This document shows positions 1-8,355 of a stretch of DNA of 64,000 nt, in pieces; the first letter of the stretch is position 1, and every line of letters begins with the position of its first letter. Origin of the DNA: a virus; the IMG/VR virus record IMGVR_UViG_3300044539_000111, positions 1 through 64,000 of that record. The stretch is one strand, 5' to 3'. Made by a program: the position numbers and the translations under genes. Under the pieces are notes generated by a model. It was not told the DNA's origin. It was given only the letters and a program-made list of their open reading frames with translations, and searched no databases.

Positions 1-917
1 TGTAATAGCTCAAGTGATTCTAATTGTTCAGCAGTCATCAAGTAACCATACTTATCTACAACATCTGCAATAGTAAGCATGTCAATCCATCCCGCCCAGT
101 TACCTTGAGAAATGTAATGTACATTTGGTGACTTATGGTAAAATGAAAGCGCAGGGTTTAATAATTCAATATTGTAATCATCTTCTAGCATTTTAAAATG
201 CCAAAACTCACTGTCTGTAATTAATGAATCTCTGAAAGCAATTTCTTCCATTTCATCCATTTTAAAACGGTTCACATCAATTGCATGTTGTTTTACCGCC
301 CATTTTTCAGCAAGTGTCTGATATTTTTTAGAATAAAAATCTTCAATCTCTGGAAGTTTTTTTAATGCTTCAGGATTTAATTGTTGTTGTGCTTCTTCTG
401 AGTTTGGATCTAATCCCATTTCAACCATTTTAGCAATAAGTTTTTGCTGAGCATACTCAACTAAAACTTTACTAATGGCTTCGGTTTTTTTATCCATGAC
501 TTCATTGTATGAATACTCATCAATAGCACGGTAATCTACTTTAGTATTTCTTTTTGCAAATTCAGATACAAGAGTGTTTACTAAATTAGGAATGATTGGA
601 TAAAACTTTAATTCCAATGCTTCATTTTGCCCTTCAGTAAGAGTTTCAAGCATCTCAGTCATTTCATTTTCTACATCCGGTAGATAATCTGTTTTATCAA
701 TTACACCTTTAGCAAGTTTGTAATTCTTCATTATGCGTCTGGCTTTAGAACCAATTTGCTTAATGCCTTGCCACTCTAACCAATCAATATTCCATTTTGA
801 CCACTCATCATCTTTTTCATCTGATGGTACAAATTGAATGGGTTGGGTAAAAACACCAAATCTATTTTTCTTGGTTTTCTTGCCCTTTTTTAAGTCTATT
901 GCATTTAATATTTCCAT
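1..917 (-). CDS. Portal protein, N-terminal 305 residues (gene continues past left edge)
   Basis: The frame is open from an ATG at 917 to base 1, giving 305 residues with no stop. The start overlaps the TerL stop by one base (TAATG), which supports the start. The N-terminus (basic GKKTKKNRFG, then FGVFTQPIQFVPSDEKDDE and a Trp-rich DWLEWQG) followed by long helices resembles crAss-like portal proteins, and a portal directly after TerL is the usual order in Crassvirales. The portal forms the dodecameric DNA channel at the capsid vertex and docks the terminase. The identification rests on position and general look, not on an alignment; the C-terminal part is outside the window. Confidence 0.8.
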   Translation of the reverse strand, partial: MEILNAIDLKKGKKTKKNRFGVFTQPIQFVPSDEKDDEWSKWNIDWLEWQGIKQIGSKARRIMKNYKLAKGVIDKTDYLPDVENEMTEMLETLTEGQNEALELKFYPIIPNLVNTLVSEFAKRNTKVDYRAIDEYSYNEVMDKKTEAISKVLVEYAQQKLIAKMVEMGLDPNSEEAQQQLNPEALKKLPEIEDFYSKKYQTLAEKWAVKQHAIDVNRFKMDEMEEIAFRDSLITDSEFWHFKMLEDDYNIELLNPALSFYHKSPNVHYISQGNWAGWIDMLTIADVVDKYGYLMTAEQLESLELL

Positions 918-3142
918 TATCTAAAGTTTTTAAATGGATTACGCGGTTTCTTCATACTTAAAGATTCACTGCTTGATCCAAGATGTCTATAAGGACTCCT
1001 ATTTAATTTATACAAATTTTCTGACTTTTCCAAATGTTCTTCATTATCATATTCAACTCTTTTCTTCAAACCTCTGCTTGCTTCCTGTATTTTTACAAAT
1101 GTAATCAAAGCTCCCAAAGAAATTAATCTATCCACATTGACTCCTGGTTGGTAGTGTTCCATCTCAACCATAGCCATGTAATCAGGTATTCTGGATATAC
1201 CATAATGCTTCTTATAGATCTTCCCGTCTTCATCAGTTTCTACATCAAGCTCCTCTCGAAGGTACTCAATTAAGTAACTCAACATTACAGTTTTAAAAAT
1301 GGTAGAAACATTTCGCCATCCATATTGTTGGAATTGGGTTTTAGATTGCTGTACTTCTTTAGAAAAAACTATTTGAGAAGATGGTACTAAATACTTTTGC
1401 TTGCGCTTAAATTGCATGTATTGAATAAATAGAGGCACGTTGTTCTCTACTACAGTCCAAGCTTGATACCACTCAATGATTAACTCTAATCTTTCATGTG
1501 TTTTGTTAATGTCATCATACCTGCCGGTCCAAGCCGCTACAATTTTATCTCCTTCAATAAATGTTTCCACTTCACCATTAGCTAATACTCTTTGTACTTG
1601 TATTGGATTCTTGTAAACATGTATAGAACAAAGTGAATCAGAAGTTACTGTTTTACCTTCTGACACGGGATCGACTGATGCAAAGTAAGTGGTGCAAAAA
1701 TCCTTTTCTTCATCAGGTTCCTCCCATACTTGTATTGCACCAGATTTATCTTCTGCGCTTTTATCTGTAGGAAAAATAAGTATTGGCTTCTTGGTTGTTG
1801 GTGATGCAACAATCTCACCTTTGTTATCATAAGCTAAGTTGTAACAAGAGTAAGGATAATCACCTTCTTCAATATCGCGTTTGTGTGACTTAACCAATTC
1901 CAATGGAAATATGCTTTCACCTCTAAAGGCAAATGCTTCTTCCATATTAGTTGGTCGCTGAGAACAGCGAATCTGATATGTTTCCGGATCTAAATCTTTT
2001 TTCCACTGTTTTTTTAACTCAATCAAAGCTTCTAATGCTTCCTCTACTTTTGAATTACCAAACTCATCAATGTATGGAGGCATTGACCATTGTTCTGGAA
2101 TAAACAAACCTGTGGTAAGAACTGTACCTTTTGGATCAGCCCATTTATTTTTTACCTCATAGAATCCATTTCCTTTGGCTTTGTGCATGTATTTACGCAA
2201 AGGTTCGCACTGTTTCAAATCCCCTACGGTTCCAGATGCAATAAAATAACCAGTAGTAATTTCCCCAGCTTGTAGTGCAGGAAGCATGAACTCAAATGTT
2301 TTATCCATGGTTTTAGCAATTCCCGCTTCTTCATAGAAAAACAAAGTACAAAGTCCCCCTACACCGGCTGTATCTGATTGCTCAAATGACAATGCTTGAA
2401 GAACTCCTTTTCTACCTCTTTCGGTTTTTCTACCATTTTCAACATACTCAATTTTCTGTTGCCACTCACCAACTCCTCCTGGATTCATTGGTCTGTACCA
2501 TGCGGTATGTTGATTCAAGAAGTTTTTGTATTCATTGATCATTTTCCATGTACCATTTACACCGGTAACATACGCACTCAGCGAAGAACCAATTTTAAGT
2601 ACTGGTCCATATTCAAACCACAATACATTCACTAGTTTAGCTCCATGATAAAATGAAGATCCAAACTGCCTTTTCTTTAAGATGATTCCATGCAAATAAA
2701 ACAACTCTCCAATTGCTTCATAAAGGGACATGTGGTATTGCGCATCATGTATGTCTGGAAAATCTGTTTTTCTTTTTACCTTATCAATAATTGGTAAAAA
2801 ATTAATCCAGAAATAGTAATCACGCGGCAGGTAATACTTTTTATCACCTTTCCAAAACAAAACTCCTTTTCTGGATTTTAGTTTTTGGTCATCCCAATAA
2901 TCAATAAAGTCTTTAGTGCCATCTGCAGCATCACAAAAATAACCCGCTTTTTTAAACTTTAGTCCTTGTTTTTGAAATTCATATACTACTTCATCAAAGT
3001 CATACTGACCAGGTTCTTTAAAATAATCTGCTTCTAAAGTTGTAGCCATATCAAGCCTGGTTGGAAAACTATACGTTGTCCAAATGCCGTCATGCCACAA
3101 TGGTATGTCTTCATGAAATTGACCTAAGTCATCATTAATCAT
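917..3142 (-). CDS. terL: Terminase large subunit (TerL)
   Basis: This 741-residue packaging motor couples ATP hydrolysis to DNA translocation and cuts concatemers. Visible motifs: a Walker A-like loop KKRQFGSSF (about residue 157), Walker B with catalytic acids in TLFFYEEAG (about 268), a coupling-type IASGTVGD, and the start of an RNase H-like nuclease domain at FASVDPVSEGKT (about 490). Length matches crAss-like TerL, which is larger than many. It overlaps the upstream 170-residue gene by 8 bases and the portal by 1, so it is translationally coupled within the packaging operon. The Walker A is non-canonical, as is common in TerL. Confidence 0.92.
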   Translation of the reverse strand: MINDDLGQFHEDIPLWHDGIWTTYSFPTRLDMATTLEADYFKEPGQYDFDEVVYEFQKQGLKFKKAGYFCDAADGTKDFIDYWDDQKLKSRKGVLFWKGDKKYYLPRDYYFWINFLPIIDKVKRKTDFPDIHDAQYHMSLYEAIGELFYLHGIILKKRQFGSSFYHGAKLVNVLWFEYGPVLKIGSSLSAYVTGVNGTWKMINEYKNFLNQHTAWYRPMNPGGVGEWQQKIEYVENGRKTERGRKGVLQALSFEQSDTAGVGGLCTLFFYEEAGIAKTMDKTFEFMLPALQAGEITTGYFIASGTVGDLKQCEPLRKYMHKAKGNGFYEVKNKWADPKGTVLTTGLFIPEQWSMPPYIDEFGNSKVEEALEALIELKKQWKKDLDPETYQIRCSQRPTNMEEAFAFRGESIFPLELVKSHKRDIEEGDYPYSCYNLAYDNKGEIVASPTTKKPILIFPTDKSAEDKSGAIQVWEEPDEEKDFCTTYFASVDPVSEGKTVTSDSLCSIHVYKNPIQVQRVLANGEVETFIEGDKIVAAWTGRYDDINKTHERLELIIEWYQAWTVVENNVPLFIQYMQFKRKQKYLVPSSQIVFSKEVQQSKTQFQQYGWRNVSTIFKTVMLSYLIEYLREELDVETDEDGKIYKKHYGISRIPDYMAMVEMEHYQPGVNVDRLISLGALITFVKIQEASRGLKKRVEYDNEEHLEKSENLYKLNRSPYRHLGSSSESLSMKKPRNPFKNFR

Positions 3143-3647
3143 CGTAACTTAGTTTTTGTCCGCCTCTGGCTCTTGATGATTGCTCTTCTTCCAAATCTTT
3201 AGCAACACCTTTAAATGATTTACGAATAGCATCAAAGTTTTTTGCTGCACTCACAATGGCTGTAATGTTTCCATCCCTGCCGTCTGTAATGGTTTGAGTG
3301 TTCATATAAAACGCCAACTTTTCTAACATGTTAGAAATACCATTGTATGCGCGTATTGTCGGAGTTTCATACATGTCTTTGCATCTATCCAGTGCCATAC
3401 GAATAAGTCTGTCTTCTGGATCAAAGTTAGGGTTTAAATCTGAAAGAATTTCATCTTGAACTTCATCTTGAGGTCTGTTAAAATAAGGATTCTCAGAACT
3501 CCTGCAACTCATGTAAAATAAGTAAGCATAAATTTCCAAATGATTATCCGGATACTCTTCCATTATCCTTCTCAAGAAAGGAATAGTTTGACAGTGTTCT
3601 GTTGGAACTACTTTGCCATTTATTGCATCAAATAGTTTAATGGCCAT
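3135..3647 (-). CDS. Packaging-operon protein upstream of TerL (terminase small subunit candidate)
   Basis: 170 residues, largely helical, with a central acidic stretch (QDEVQDEILSDLNPNFDPED) and a Lys/Arg-rich C-terminus. It overlaps both TerL and the nuclease gene by 8-11 bases. Its place immediately upstream of TerL, its size and its predicted helical content fit a small terminase that recognises the packaging site, but no HTH motif can be picked out by eye and crAss-like phages carry other conserved small proteins here. Function is inferred only from position. Confidence 0.75.
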   Translation of the reverse strand: MAIKLFDAINGKVVPTEHCQTIPFLRRIMEEYPDNHLEIYAYLFYMSCRSSENPYFNRPQDEVQDEILSDLNPNFDPEDRLIRMALDRCKDMYETPTIRAYNGISNMLEKLAFYMNTQTITDGRDGNITAIVSAAKNFDAIRKSFKGVAKDLEEEQSSRARGGQKLSYDD

Positions 3648-4476
3648 GGTTTAATATTTTTTCTCTGTGTTCTTGAACATACTTGAACATGGCAATCACC
3701 TCTTTTTTCATGTAAGGTAATTCATACGGTGTTACATTTTTTACTAGCGGATCACCCATAGCATCTGTAGCAACAACAGGATAGCCATTCTTATCTAAGT
3801 GATCAATCTCAAATTCAATATGATCTAGTTGTATTTTACCAGGCTTCAAATTAAAGTTGTGCTTTAGCATGATGTACATGTATGTACTCAACTGTAAAGC
3901 GTATTCATTATAGTTGCACTCATCCAAATGAGAAAGTGGTCCAAGTAATTTTTTACTTTTACCTAGTCTGTCTGTAAATCCTTGAAGTTTAATTTCCTTG
4001 TTTGTTTTGTAGTCATAAACATCAATCAATTCATCTACAACTTCAATTCTATCTGCTTGTCCACAAACACCTGCTGATTTTAAATACACCAAATGCTCAG
4101 GATAAATACCATCGGCTAATTGTTGATCTGGTGCAAGTTTAACCAATCCATCCATCAAAGGATTTATGATTGTCAACTCTTTTCCTTTTCTTGTAATTGT
4201 GTTGCAAGCAAGAACATCTTTTTCTCTTTGATCATGATACCATGAACCTAAATTAACAGCTCTTTTGTTTTCAGATTCCCAAAGTTTAATAATTTCTTCA
4301 GGAGTCATTTTGTTATACTTGGGATTCTTTCCTTTAGAACAAGCATCAGCCATTTTGATTGTATCAAACGGCTCTTTAAAGTAATGAATCAACCTTGTCA
4401 CACTTATCCAATCAATTGGATCTCTTTCATCAATACTGATGTATTTGTGTTCATCGGCATAAAATTTTACACTCAT
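3637..4476 (-). CDS. PD-(D/E)XK nuclease, Cas4/RecB-like
   Basis: 279 residues. The PD-(D/E)XK catalytic pattern is visible: GSWYHDQRE (motif I His, about residue 77), GQADRIEVVDELIDVYDYKT (Asp, then the D-x-K core at YDYKT, about 138-155) and a downstream Gln in YALQLSTYMYIM (about 195). These residues fit the Cas4/RecB-nuclease branch, which uses Mg2+ to cut DNA ends. Its place between small packaging genes and TerL suggests processing of replicated or packaged DNA rather than recombination; a second PD-(D/E)XK gene sits in the early block (39381-40406). It overlaps its neighbours by 4 and 11 bases. Confidence 0.82.
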   Translation of the reverse strand: MSVKFYADEHKYISIDERDPIDWISVTRLIHYFKEPFDTIKMADACSKGKNPKYNKMTPEEIIKLWESENKRAVNLGSWYHDQREKDVLACNTITRKGKELTIINPLMDGLVKLAPDQQLADGIYPEHLVYLKSAGVCGQADRIEVVDELIDVYDYKTNKEIKLQGFTDRLGKSKKLLGPLSHLDECNYNEYALQLSTYMYIMLKHNFNLKPGKIQLDHIEFEIDHLDKNGYPVVATDAMGDPLVKNVTPYELPYMKKEVIAMFKYVQEHREKILNHGH

Positions 4477-4790
4477 AGTTTTGCCTTTTGGTTTAAAAAT
4501 ATGATACCTGTGTTTCTTACTTCTTCATCTGCACTTTTAAGCAAAAGCTTCAACTTAAAGAAATCTTGAGATGAAATTATTTCACTTGCTAATAAATCTG
4601 CAGCAAGAACTATTGTTTCTAAATACTCTTTTTCTTCTGCAGAAATTGATACTGTTTTGTATGGATCATAAGGTATAGTACTAGCTTGACTTAATTGATT
4701 CCACAATCCCTCTTTAAGAGCAGTTCTAGAATCATTACCCATAATAGCATCTTGCATTTTGCTATTTAAATCTTTATTATTCTGAATCAT
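4473..4790 (-). CDS. Hypothetical helical protein, packaging operon
   Basis: 105 residues with no motif I recognise. It is mostly charged helix with a KLKLLLKSADEEVRN segment near the C-terminus. It overlaps the nuclease start by 4 bases and the Cys-rich gene by 14, so it is a real member of the packaging operon. No function is assigned. Confidence 0.7.
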   Translation of the reverse strand: MIQNNKDLNSKMQDAIMGNDSRTALKEGLWNQLSQASTIPYDPYKTVSISAEEKEYLETIVLAADLLASEIISSQDFFKLKLLLKSADEEVRNTGIIFLNQKAKL

Positions 4791-5115
4791 CTCCTAGTTT
4801 TTTTTGTAGTAAATAATTTTCTTCATGTGACAACACTGCATCCCATTTACCTTCTGGACAATCAGAACCAAGTGCTCTTAGTTTTAATCCCATACTGCAT
4901 CCGCAAGATCCACAACATGGGCCGGTTCCAGGAACTAAACATTTATCTCCTTCTTTGTCTACTATTGGACACTGTTCACAGATAGCCCATCTTTCTTTGG
5001 CAATTTCTTCAACATGTTCATTTTTGAAAATGTTATTCTTGATCCCCTCCAGGATTTGCCCTTTTGCTTTCCAAATTTTTATTACGCTTTTCATACATTT
5101 CTTTGTAGTACTCAT
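4777..5115 (-). CDS. Cysteine-rich putative zinc-binding protein
   Basis: The longest frame gives 112 residues. The conserved-looking part has Cys in CEQCP, then DKCLVPGTGPCCGSCGCSM and DCPEG, eight cysteines that could form one or two zinc knuckles. Small proteins of this type occur in Bacteroidota phage packaging operons, but I know no defined role. The first ATG overlaps the IHF-like gene by 83 bases, so a downstream start (ATG at 5092-5094 or a later non-ATG codon) is quite possible; the Cys-rich core is unaffected. Confidence 0.7.
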   Translation of the reverse strand: MSTTKKCMKSVIKIWKAKGQILEGIKNNIFKNEHVEEIAKERWAICEQCPIVDKEGDKCLVPGTGPCCGSCGCSMGLKLRALGSDCPEGKWDAVLSHEENYLLQKKLGDDSE

Positions 5116-5428
5116 TACACATTTCTAATCCTTTGACTTTGCTATCCAGCAGTGTTTTAGAAAGATTGAATTTAATCACTTTTTTAAAGTCCTCTTGAGA
5201 ATTACTCTCCAATAATTTTTGCATCCTTTCAATATTCTTTTCAAGCTTTCTCCTGCTTAATCTAAGAGTACCTAATCCATGCAAAAAGATTGTAGCATTC
5301 TCTAAGTTTTCAATCTTTCTAGTTACTATAGAATAGTAAAACTCAACAACATCCCTTACCATTTCCTCTGGTAAGTTTAATTCTTGAGCTGTCTTTTTAA
5401 TTAGCTCTTTGCCCTTGGTCGGTTTCAA
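5033..5428 (-). CDS. IHF/HU-family DNA-binding protein
   Basis: 131 residues. Residues 1-70 follow the HU/IHF layout: an N-terminal helix pair (KGKELIKKTAQELN, MVRDVVEFYYSIVTRKI) then the strand region NATIFLHGLGTLRLSRRKLE, matching the 'I.L.G.G.f...r' core of HU/IHF. The Pro-tipped DNA-intercalating arm is not evident and the C-terminus is a charged helix instead. crAss-like phages typically encode IHF-subunit homologues next to the packaging genes; these could bend DNA for packaging or compaction. It overlaps both neighbours. Confidence 0.75.
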   Translation of the reverse strand: MKPTKGKELIKKTAQELNLPEEMVRDVVEFYYSIVTRKIENLENATIFLHGLGTLRLSRRKLEKNIERMQKLLESNSQEDFKKVIKFNLSKTLLDSKVKGLEMCNEYYKEMYEKRNKNLESKRANPGGDQE

Positions 5429-5780
5429 GATGATAGACTTTTAAATTCAGTAATATAGTTCCTTCTGTCAATAACTCTAAACTTTTGTTTAATGAAACAA
5501 GTTTGTTTCCTAATCCACTTCTAGTTACCAAATCTTCTTTTACACACTTTGTAATAAAGTTTCGTGTAGTCTGAACATTGCCAAATATCTCTTCAGAAAT
5601 AACTTCATTGCAGAAATCTGACATATTCATTTCACCGTATAATCCCAATAAAGACAAACAATCTAATTGTGCCGGACTTAACCTGATCTTATTTATGAAG
5701 CAATGCATGTTTATCTGAAACTTAATTACTTCAATCAAAGACAGCGGCACTTGCTTGTTAACAACTAACGCCTTTGCCAT
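5397..5780 (-). CDS. Winged-helix-like small protein
   Basis: 127 residues. A tri-helical segment (RLSPAQLDCLSLLGLYGEMN, then MSDFCNEVISEEIFGNVQTT, then RNFITKCVKEDLV) followed by a likely wing (TRSGLGNKLVSLNKSLEL) reads like a MarR/wHTH-type fold. It is the second gene of the packaging transcript starting near 6,049. It could be a DNA-binding regulator or a structural accessory; I see no family-specific motif. Confidence 0.7.
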   Translation of the reverse strand: MAKALVVNKQVPLSLIEVIKFQINMHCFINKIRLSPAQLDCLSLLGLYGEMNMSDFCNEVISEEIFGNVQTTRNFITKCVKEDLVTRSGLGNKLVSLNKSLELLTEGTILLNLKVYHLETDQGQRAN

Positions 5781-5782
5781 GA

Positions 5783-6049
5783 TTACTCTTCTTTTGTTTC
5801 AGACTCGTTTGCTTCTTTTTCTTCCTCTTCAGCTGCATCTTGCATAGCTTGATTAATTTGCATCATCCTCATTGAATAATCAAATGCTTCAAACTGCGCT
5901 TTTTTAATGCGGGCTTTAAGTTCTTCTACAAGACATTGAGTAGCAAGAACCTTTTCTTGGCTCTTGTAATATGCAATTGTTTTTTCTTGCATAGCGCGTA
6001 TCTCTTGTGGAGTGTACTCGCGTTCTTCTTGGTTGGTTTGTTCTGACAT
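5783..6049 (-). CDS. Coiled-coil acidic small protein
   Basis: 88 residues with a helical heptad-like middle (AMQEKTIAYYKSQEKVLATQ…) and a run of Glu at the C-terminus (AAEEEEKEANESETKEE). It is the first gene of the packaging transcript, with a TATATTTG promoter box 22 bases upstream. No enzymatic motif is present. Scaffold or assembly-chaperone-like roles would fit the composition but are only a guess. Confidence 0.7.
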   Translation of the reverse strand: MSEQTNQEEREYTPQEIRAMQEKTIAYYKSQEKVLATQCLVEELKARIKKAQFEAFDYSMRMMQINQAMQDAAEEEEKEANESETKEE

Positions 6050-6070
6050 AATATTTAATGTTTATTATGC

Positions 6071-6078
6071 CAAATATA
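6071..6078 (-). promoter_or_regulatory. Candidate Bacteroidota -7 box (TATATTTG) for the packaging operon
   Basis: On the minus strand the sequence reads TATATTTG, a match to the Bacteroidota -7 consensus TAnnTTTG, 22 bases before the ATG at 6049 and just after a terminator hairpin. No clear TTG at the -33 position is visible. Identical boxes lie before 11500 and 15413. Confidence 0.5.
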
Positions 6079-6108
6079 ATAATAAATGTTTAACTATTTA
6101 ATGTTTAA

Positions 6109-6138
6109 TAAAAAAAGCACCTATTCCTAAGTGCTTTT
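6109..6138 (-). terminator. Intrinsic terminator after the lysis/structural operon
   Basis: On the minus strand an AAAAGCAC stem, a loop and GTGCTTTT are followed by a T-run. It lies 30 bases after the stop of the 6168-6461 gene and before the next promoter box, so it separates the lysis transcript from the packaging transcript. Confidence 0.75.
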
Positions 6139-6167
6139 AGCCAATGAAATAAAATTCAAAGGGGAGT

Positions 6168-6461
6168 TTATTTTTTTCTAGCATTGTTTCCTTTGCCATT
6201 TCTAGCGCGGTTTGTAGAAGCTTTCTCACTTACCAACTTTCCTTTTTTAGTATGTGATTTATCTTTGCCATCTCCATTGCCATAAGTTCCAGCTTTTCTA
6301 TTAGCGGCATTCAGTTCTTCTCTGTATTTGATGCGCGAAGGACTTGAATGATACTCTTTGTTGTATTCATTCTTTTTCTTACGCGCTTCAGGATTAGAAG
6401 CAAAATACTTTGCAGACTTACTGGTTCCAGTAGACTTACCTGCTAATGAGTTTCTAGCCAT
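6168..6461 (-). CDS. Small very basic Lys/Arg-rich phage protein
   Basis: 97 residues with a strongly basic, low-complexity composition: SAKYFASNPEARKKKNEYNK, then repeated basic Gly/Asn/Lys segments. Proteins with this look (a KYFxSNPEAR-like opening, an NRKAGTYGNGDGKD centre) recur in virion gene clusters of tailed phages and may bind packaged DNA; function is not established to my knowledge. The gene overlaps the amidase stop by 8 bases and is the last of its operon before the 6109-6138 terminator. Confidence 0.75.
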   Translation of the reverse strand: MARNSLAGKSTGTSKSAKYFASNPEARKKKNEYNKEYHSSPSRIKYREELNAANRKAGTYGNGDGKDKSHTKKGKLVSEKASTNRARNGKGNNARKK

Positions 6462-7140
6462 TCTTTAATGCTTTAAGCATTGCAATTAACTTTGGTTGTG
6501 GAGAAACATCAGATTTATCTTTACGGTATGAGTTGTGAGTGAAAACTCCATTCTCTCCTTTTAAAGCTCTAACTGATATACCCCAGATGTCTTCGTTGTA
6601 AGTCAAATCAATTCCATGGATTTTGCTCCAGTACACTAACAGCTGACGTACTGATTCAATCTGAGCATCTGTATATGCATGATAATATAGATGTCCTTTG
6701 TATGGCGCGCTTAATACACAAACTTGGTCAACAGAAACTTCTCTATCCACATAGTTGTAATACTTATCACCTACTTTATCTAATGGTCCCCAGTTACATA
6801 TCTCAATGCCTATAGCTATAGGATCAAGTGATTTGTATGCAACGCCTTTAGATCTAAAAACATCTTGTTTAAGACCTAAGTGATAACCCCATTTTTTAGA
6901 ACCAAATGCCTGACAGATTTCTCCATCAAAAGTATCTTTTGATAAACCTTTCCCAGAGATTACAATGCAAGTTGCAATTTTTCCTCTGTCATCTTTGTCC
7001 CACATCTTAATAGTTGCAGGTGCAGAAGAATTTCCAGCAGTGTGGTGCAAAACAATTTGAACCTTTTTAACTTCTTCATCAATGTATTGACCTGATGATA
7101 AAGGAACTTGCTTGATTTTTTTTAGATCTAACTCTCCCAT
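6454..7140 (-). CDS. N-acetylmuramoyl-L-alanine amidase (endolysin, Amidase_2/PGRP type)
   Basis: 228 residues. The Amidase_2/PGRP fold is recognisable: IVLHHTAGNSSAPATIKMWD (first zinc His in HHTAG, about residue 32), GEICQAFGSKKWGYHLG, IAIGIEICNWGPL, and the C-terminal zinc region GVFTHNSYRKDKSDVSPQP (His plus Asp in place of the usual Cys). It cleaves the amide bond between MurNAc and L-Ala in peptidoglycan. No signal peptide is seen, so release depends on the holin encoded three genes upstream in the same transcript. Confidence 0.92.
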   Translation of the reverse strand: MGELDLKKIKQVPLSSGQYIDEEVKKVQIVLHHTAGNSSAPATIKMWDKDDRGKIATCIVISGKGLSKDTFDGEICQAFGSKKWGYHLGLKQDVFRSKGVAYKSLDPIAIGIEICNWGPLDKVGDKYYNYVDREVSVDQVCVLSAPYKGHLYYHAYTDAQIESVRQLLVYWSKIHGIDLTYNEDIWGISVRALKGENGVFTHNSYRKDKSDVSPQPKLIAMLKALKNG

Positions 7141-7143
7141 TTT

Positions 7144-7437
7144 TTATTTGTTGAATTTCTTAACAAAAATCTTTGAGATAAGATTACCAATCTTTTTTAA
7201 GAATCCATTTGCAGCTTCTACTTCAACAGTAACTCCGTTCTCATCTTTTTTTACATGGACATCAAGTTTTTTTGAATCCAAATCAAAATCTGATCCGTCT
7301 GTTCCTTTTTCATACTTTACATCAACCTTTTCAGTATTGACTTCAGCTTTGAACTTACCTTCTTTTTTTTCTACATGAACATCTACCTTTTTGGTATCAA
7401 CATCCACTTTGAAATCTTCAACTTTTTTCTTTGCCAT
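7144..7437 (-). CDS. Three-repeat β-rich protein with C-terminal cationic amphipathic helix, lysis cassette
   Basis: 97 residues. Three imperfect repeats of about 20 residues share the pattern T/S-K/E-K-V/L-D-V-H/K (TKKVDVHVEKK, TEKVDVKYEKG, SKKLDVHVKKD), giving alternating polar/hydrophobic β-strands. The last 18 residues (GFLKKIGNLISKIFVKKF) form a basic amphipathic helix like membrane-active peptides. It sits between the amidase and two membrane proteins, so a role in envelope disruption is plausible. I do not recognise the family. Confidence 0.75.
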   Translation of the reverse strand: MAKKKVEDFKVDVDTKKVDVHVEKKEGKFKAEVNTEKVDVKYEKGTDGSDFDLDSKKLDVHVKKDENGVTVEVEAANGFLKKIGNLISKIFVKKFNK

Positions 7438-7439
7438 GA

Positions 7440-7667
7440 TTACTTTGTTTCAGGGTTTTCAACTGTAAGTTGTGATAATGTTGCAGTTGCACTACCAAGT
7501 GCAATCAGATAACCCGCTCCAGTCAATATTGCCGCAGGTAGTGCTATAGGAGAAGCTAAAAGGATTCCGCCTAGTACTCCAGCTGCTATACCAATTCTTT
7601 GCATTTTCTTCCAAAATTTTGGTGTTTTTGCTTTCCATCTTTCTTTAATTGTTTTCTCTTCCATCAT
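7440..7667 (-). CDS. Small membrane protein, lysis cassette (second holin/antiholin candidate)
   Basis: 75 residues: a basic N-terminal helix (KERWKAKTPKFWKKMQR) followed by two adjacent hydrophobic segments, IGIAAGVLGGILLASPIALP and AAILTGAGYLIALGSATAT. It overlaps the 3' end of the holin gene by 23 bases. Position between holin and amidase suggests a lysis accessory such as a small holin, antiholin or pinholin. That is inference from topology. Confidence 0.7.
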   Translation of the reverse strand: MMEEKTIKERWKAKTPKFWKKMQRIGIAAGVLGGILLASPIALPAAILTGAGYLIALGSATATLSQLTVENPETK

Positions 7668-8190
7668 TTTTTACTTTAGGTTCATCTTTAATGTACTTTG
7701 ACAACTGTTTTAGTATTGGCACATATTCATTCCAACCAAGTCTTTTAAAGTTTTCTAAATTAGACCAAAACAAGTTTATCAGTACAAAGTTATAAAATCC
7801 ATAATGCAACCAAGAATAAATATTAAAATCCCAACTAAAAAAAGTTTTTACTGGAACATGAACAGCTAATGCATGGGAACATCCAATCATTATCATGTAA
7901 ATTAACAACTTTAACCAACCTTTTCCAAATAATTCTGAATCAAATGTTCTTTTCTCTTTTCTAGAGGCTCTGATTCCAGTAAACATTTCTAAGCCAAACA
8001 GCACAATTAAAACTATTCCTACAGGTAACTCTATTCCAAATATTGCATTAAAATAATAAGCAATAGTTGCTAGTATTGTACTAGCTCCAACGGCAAATCC
8101 TGCTAAGTTAGGATGAAAGGCACTATCTATAAAATGTGTTGTGTCTTTATATCCAGCACTCATTACTATTTTACAACAAATACCTTTCAT
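7645..8190 (-). CDS. Holin, phage holin family
   Basis: 181 residues with three to four hydrophobic segments (FAVGASTILATIAYYFNAIF, VGIVLIVLFGLEMFTGI, LKLLIYMIMIGCSHALAVHV, FYNFVLINLFWSNL). The short basic hinge GIRASRKEKRTFDSELFGKG between helices is typical of the holin_4/toxin-secretion holin family. It forms inner-membrane holes that release the amidase. The ATG at 8190 overlaps the upstream TGA (ATGA); a second ATG at 8163 (MSAGYKDTTH) is a credible alternative that removes an odd Cys-rich leader. Confidence 0.82.
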   Translation of the reverse strand: MKGICCKIVMSAGYKDTTHFIDSAFHPNLAGFAVGASTILATIAYYFNAIFGIELPVGIVLIVLFGLEMFTGIRASRKEKRTFDSELFGKGWLKLLIYMIMIGCSHALAVHVPVKTFFSWDFNIYSWLHYGFYNFVLINLFWSNLENFKRLGWNEYVPILKQLSKYIKDEPKVKNDGRENN

Positions 8191-8348
8191 TTTATTCCAG
8201 CTTTTAGAGTTTGAAGTTCTTGGTACATTTCTAAAAGTTGTGTTTCTTTTTGAGCAATTAACTCTTCTTGAGTTGGTTGATCTACTTCAATAAACTCAAC
8301 TCTTACAAGTCCCGTTTCATCGTATATTTCATTTCTTACTTGTGCCAT
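8187..8348 (-). CDS. Small coiled-coil protein (53 aa) between tail fibre and holin
   Basis: ATG at 8348 gives MAQVRNEIYDETG…, 53 residues ending in TGA that overlaps the holin ATG (ATGA). The N-terminal half is strand-like (GLVRVEFIEVDQP) and the C-terminal half a helix (IAQKETQLLEMYQELQTLKA). The tight spacing on both sides makes it a genuine gene. Function unknown; tiny proteins like this often accompany tail-tip or lysis genes. Confidence 0.7.
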   Translation of the reverse strand: MAQVRNEIYDETGLVRVEFIEVDQPTQEELIAQKETQLLEMYQELQTLKAGIK

Positions 8349-8355
8349 GATTTTA

